NCBI RefSeq assembly: GCF_021245725.1
Contig: NZ_JAJGSX010000037.1
Location: 1 to 64,000, forward strand
Direction of reading: 5' to 3'
Source of the DNA: Pseudonocardia sp. TRM90224
GTDB taxonomy: Bacteria; Actinomycetota; Actinomycetes; Mycobacteriales; Pseudonocardiaceae
Length of the DNA: 64,000 bases
The notes under the pieces are model-generated. The model searched no databases. It was not told the origin of the DNA and saw only the letters and a program-made list of their open reading frames with translations. Below, in pieces: positions 63,080 to 64,000 of this stretch (its first letter is position 1; every line of letters starts with the position of its first letter). A program made the position numbers and the translations under genes.

Positions 63080-64000
63080 TCAGGAGGCAGCACCACGCTG
63101 AGGTCGGCGGCTGCTCGAGGCTACGAGAAGGAGCGCGGGCTTGCGCGCCGCGGAACGGCGCCAGTCAGGGGTCTCGGTGCTGGCGGCCGCGGCCTTGTGC
63201 CACCGGTCCTCCAGCGCCTCGAGTAGCCGGGTCTCGACTTCGGTGGCGACGTGGGAGTAGGTCTGTTGGATCTTGTCTTCGAGGATGTGTCCCGGGCGTA
63301 GTGACTGCGCGATCTCCGGGACGTTGTCGGCGACCATCCAGGTCTTGTGGCTGTGCCGGAAACCGTGGAACGTCAGCCCTGGCTTCACCGCGTCGACATG
63401 GACCTCTGCGAGGGGACGGTCGTGGTTGCCGTCGGCGGGCTGGACGCATCGCGCGGCGGCTGAAATTGCTCCGCCGATAAAGCTCCGCGTCGGGAGAAAC
63501 GAACACGTGCCGGTGCGTGTGCGCGGTCAGGTGTTCTCGGAGGAGATCGACGAGGAACGGTGGAAGGGTGATGGTGCGGGCGGACTCGACGGTCTTGGGT
63601 GGGCCGAGTACGAGGCCGCGGCTGGATTCGTGCAGCGTCCCGATGTCCGGGTCGATCACCAGCGTCGCGTCGTCGAGGTGGAGGTTGCGGCGTTGCAGCC
63701 CGGTGAGTTCACCCCAAGGTGCCCCGGTCCACGCCGCGGTCACCATCAGCATTGCCGCCGCTGGCCCAGCACCTGGAAGCTGGGCGGCGTTGTCTGCCAC
63801 AGCGAGCGCCTGCTGTGGAGTGGCCCAGATCCGTTCCACGCGGCGGGCTCGGCGGTGACGGCCGCGGCGGCGTGATCGGATCGGGTTCGCGACGATGAGG
63901 CGTTCTTCGACGGCGTCGGCCAATAGCAGCGACAGGAACTTCGTGATTCCGCTGACGGTGGTCGGCGAGTAGCCGTCGGCGCGTAGCTTTTTCGCCCAGC
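63080..64000 (-). pseudogene. Tyrosine recombinase/phage-type integrase, frameshifted and cut by the window edge
   Basis: From the right edge the frame reads LRADGYSPTTVSGITKFLSL and LLADAVEERLIVANPI (core-binding domain), then TPQQALAVADNAAQLPGAG and the box I region TAAWTGAPWGELTGLQRRNL. A register change near 63450 is needed to reach KPGLTFHGFRHSHKTWM (HxxR box) and IQQTYSHVATEVETRLLEAL with the Tyr nucleophile. In box I the catalytic Arg (TGxRxGEL) is Pro. Two independent lesions make it inactive. No tRNA or attachment site is visible beside it. Confidence 0.78.

Overview
The window is high-GC DNA with the coding style of an actinomycete: GTG and ATG starts, ATGA/TGATG stop-start overlaps, a mycothiol-dependent-isomerase-type protein, DUF418 and DUF1028 proteins, a mycobacterial-type hyc locus and IdeR/DmdR-type iron boxes. 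A Pseudonocardiaceae host (Pseudonocardia-like) fits best. That is inference from gene content, not a database result.

Layout. 1-1547: end of an IS3 transposase, then IS-scarred DNA. 1548-6738: a quinate/shikimate catabolic locus with an MHS-type transporter, a TetR regulator, a shikimate/quinate dehydrogenase and a QsuB-type 3-dehydroshikimate dehydratase. 7145-11238: a maleylpyruvate-isomerase-like protein coupled to a very large ATPase whose C terminus is a metallo-beta-lactamase fold instead of a LuxR helix-turn-helix. 12024-15241: an ABC sugar importer without its ATPase. 15606-19030: mostly remnants (glycosyltransferase, frameshifted ORF, MITE, SulP, DUF5313) around an intact cold-shock gene. 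19145-21667: two paralogous malic-enzyme-like Rossmann proteins, an IS701 scar between them, and a small protein with a proline-leucine repeat tail. 21841-29591: a seven-gene operon matching Mycobacterium tuberculosis Rv0081-Rv0087 (ArsR regulator plus an energy-converting-hydrogenase-related membrane complex); its large subunit has none of the NiFe-binding cysteines. 31266-34938: a PaoABC-type molybdenum aldehyde oxidoreductase, co-directional with two alpha/beta hydrolases, an MFS transporter and a LuxR-type STAND regulator. 41010-44542: membrane proteins and many broken genes. 44861-62851: an iron-regulated hydroxamate siderophore cluster with formyltransferase, ornithine N-hydroxylase, a decayed mbtH, a siderophore-binding lipoprotein and a 4764-residue NRPS. 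62914-64000: an IS256 scrap and a broken tyrosine integrase.

How they work together. The siderophore cluster is the most coherent system. Iron boxes lie upstream of both the formyltransferase and the hydroxylase. The NRPS reads A-T-C-A-T-C-A-T-E-C-A-T-E with no thioesterase. By eye, three of the four A domains carry a hydroxyornithine-type pocket, so a tetrapeptide with three hydroxamates is the expected product. The hyc-like complex probably couples a soluble redox reaction to ion movement, but it cannot be a NiFe hydrogenase as encoded. The neighbouring malic-enzyme-like pair and the repeat-tailed protein share a similar short palindrome in their upstream regions and may be a small accessory module.

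The density of frameshifted and truncated genes (about fifteen) between intact operons is striking and suggests a decaying, IS-rich accessory region. Some single-base frameshifts could be sequencing errors.
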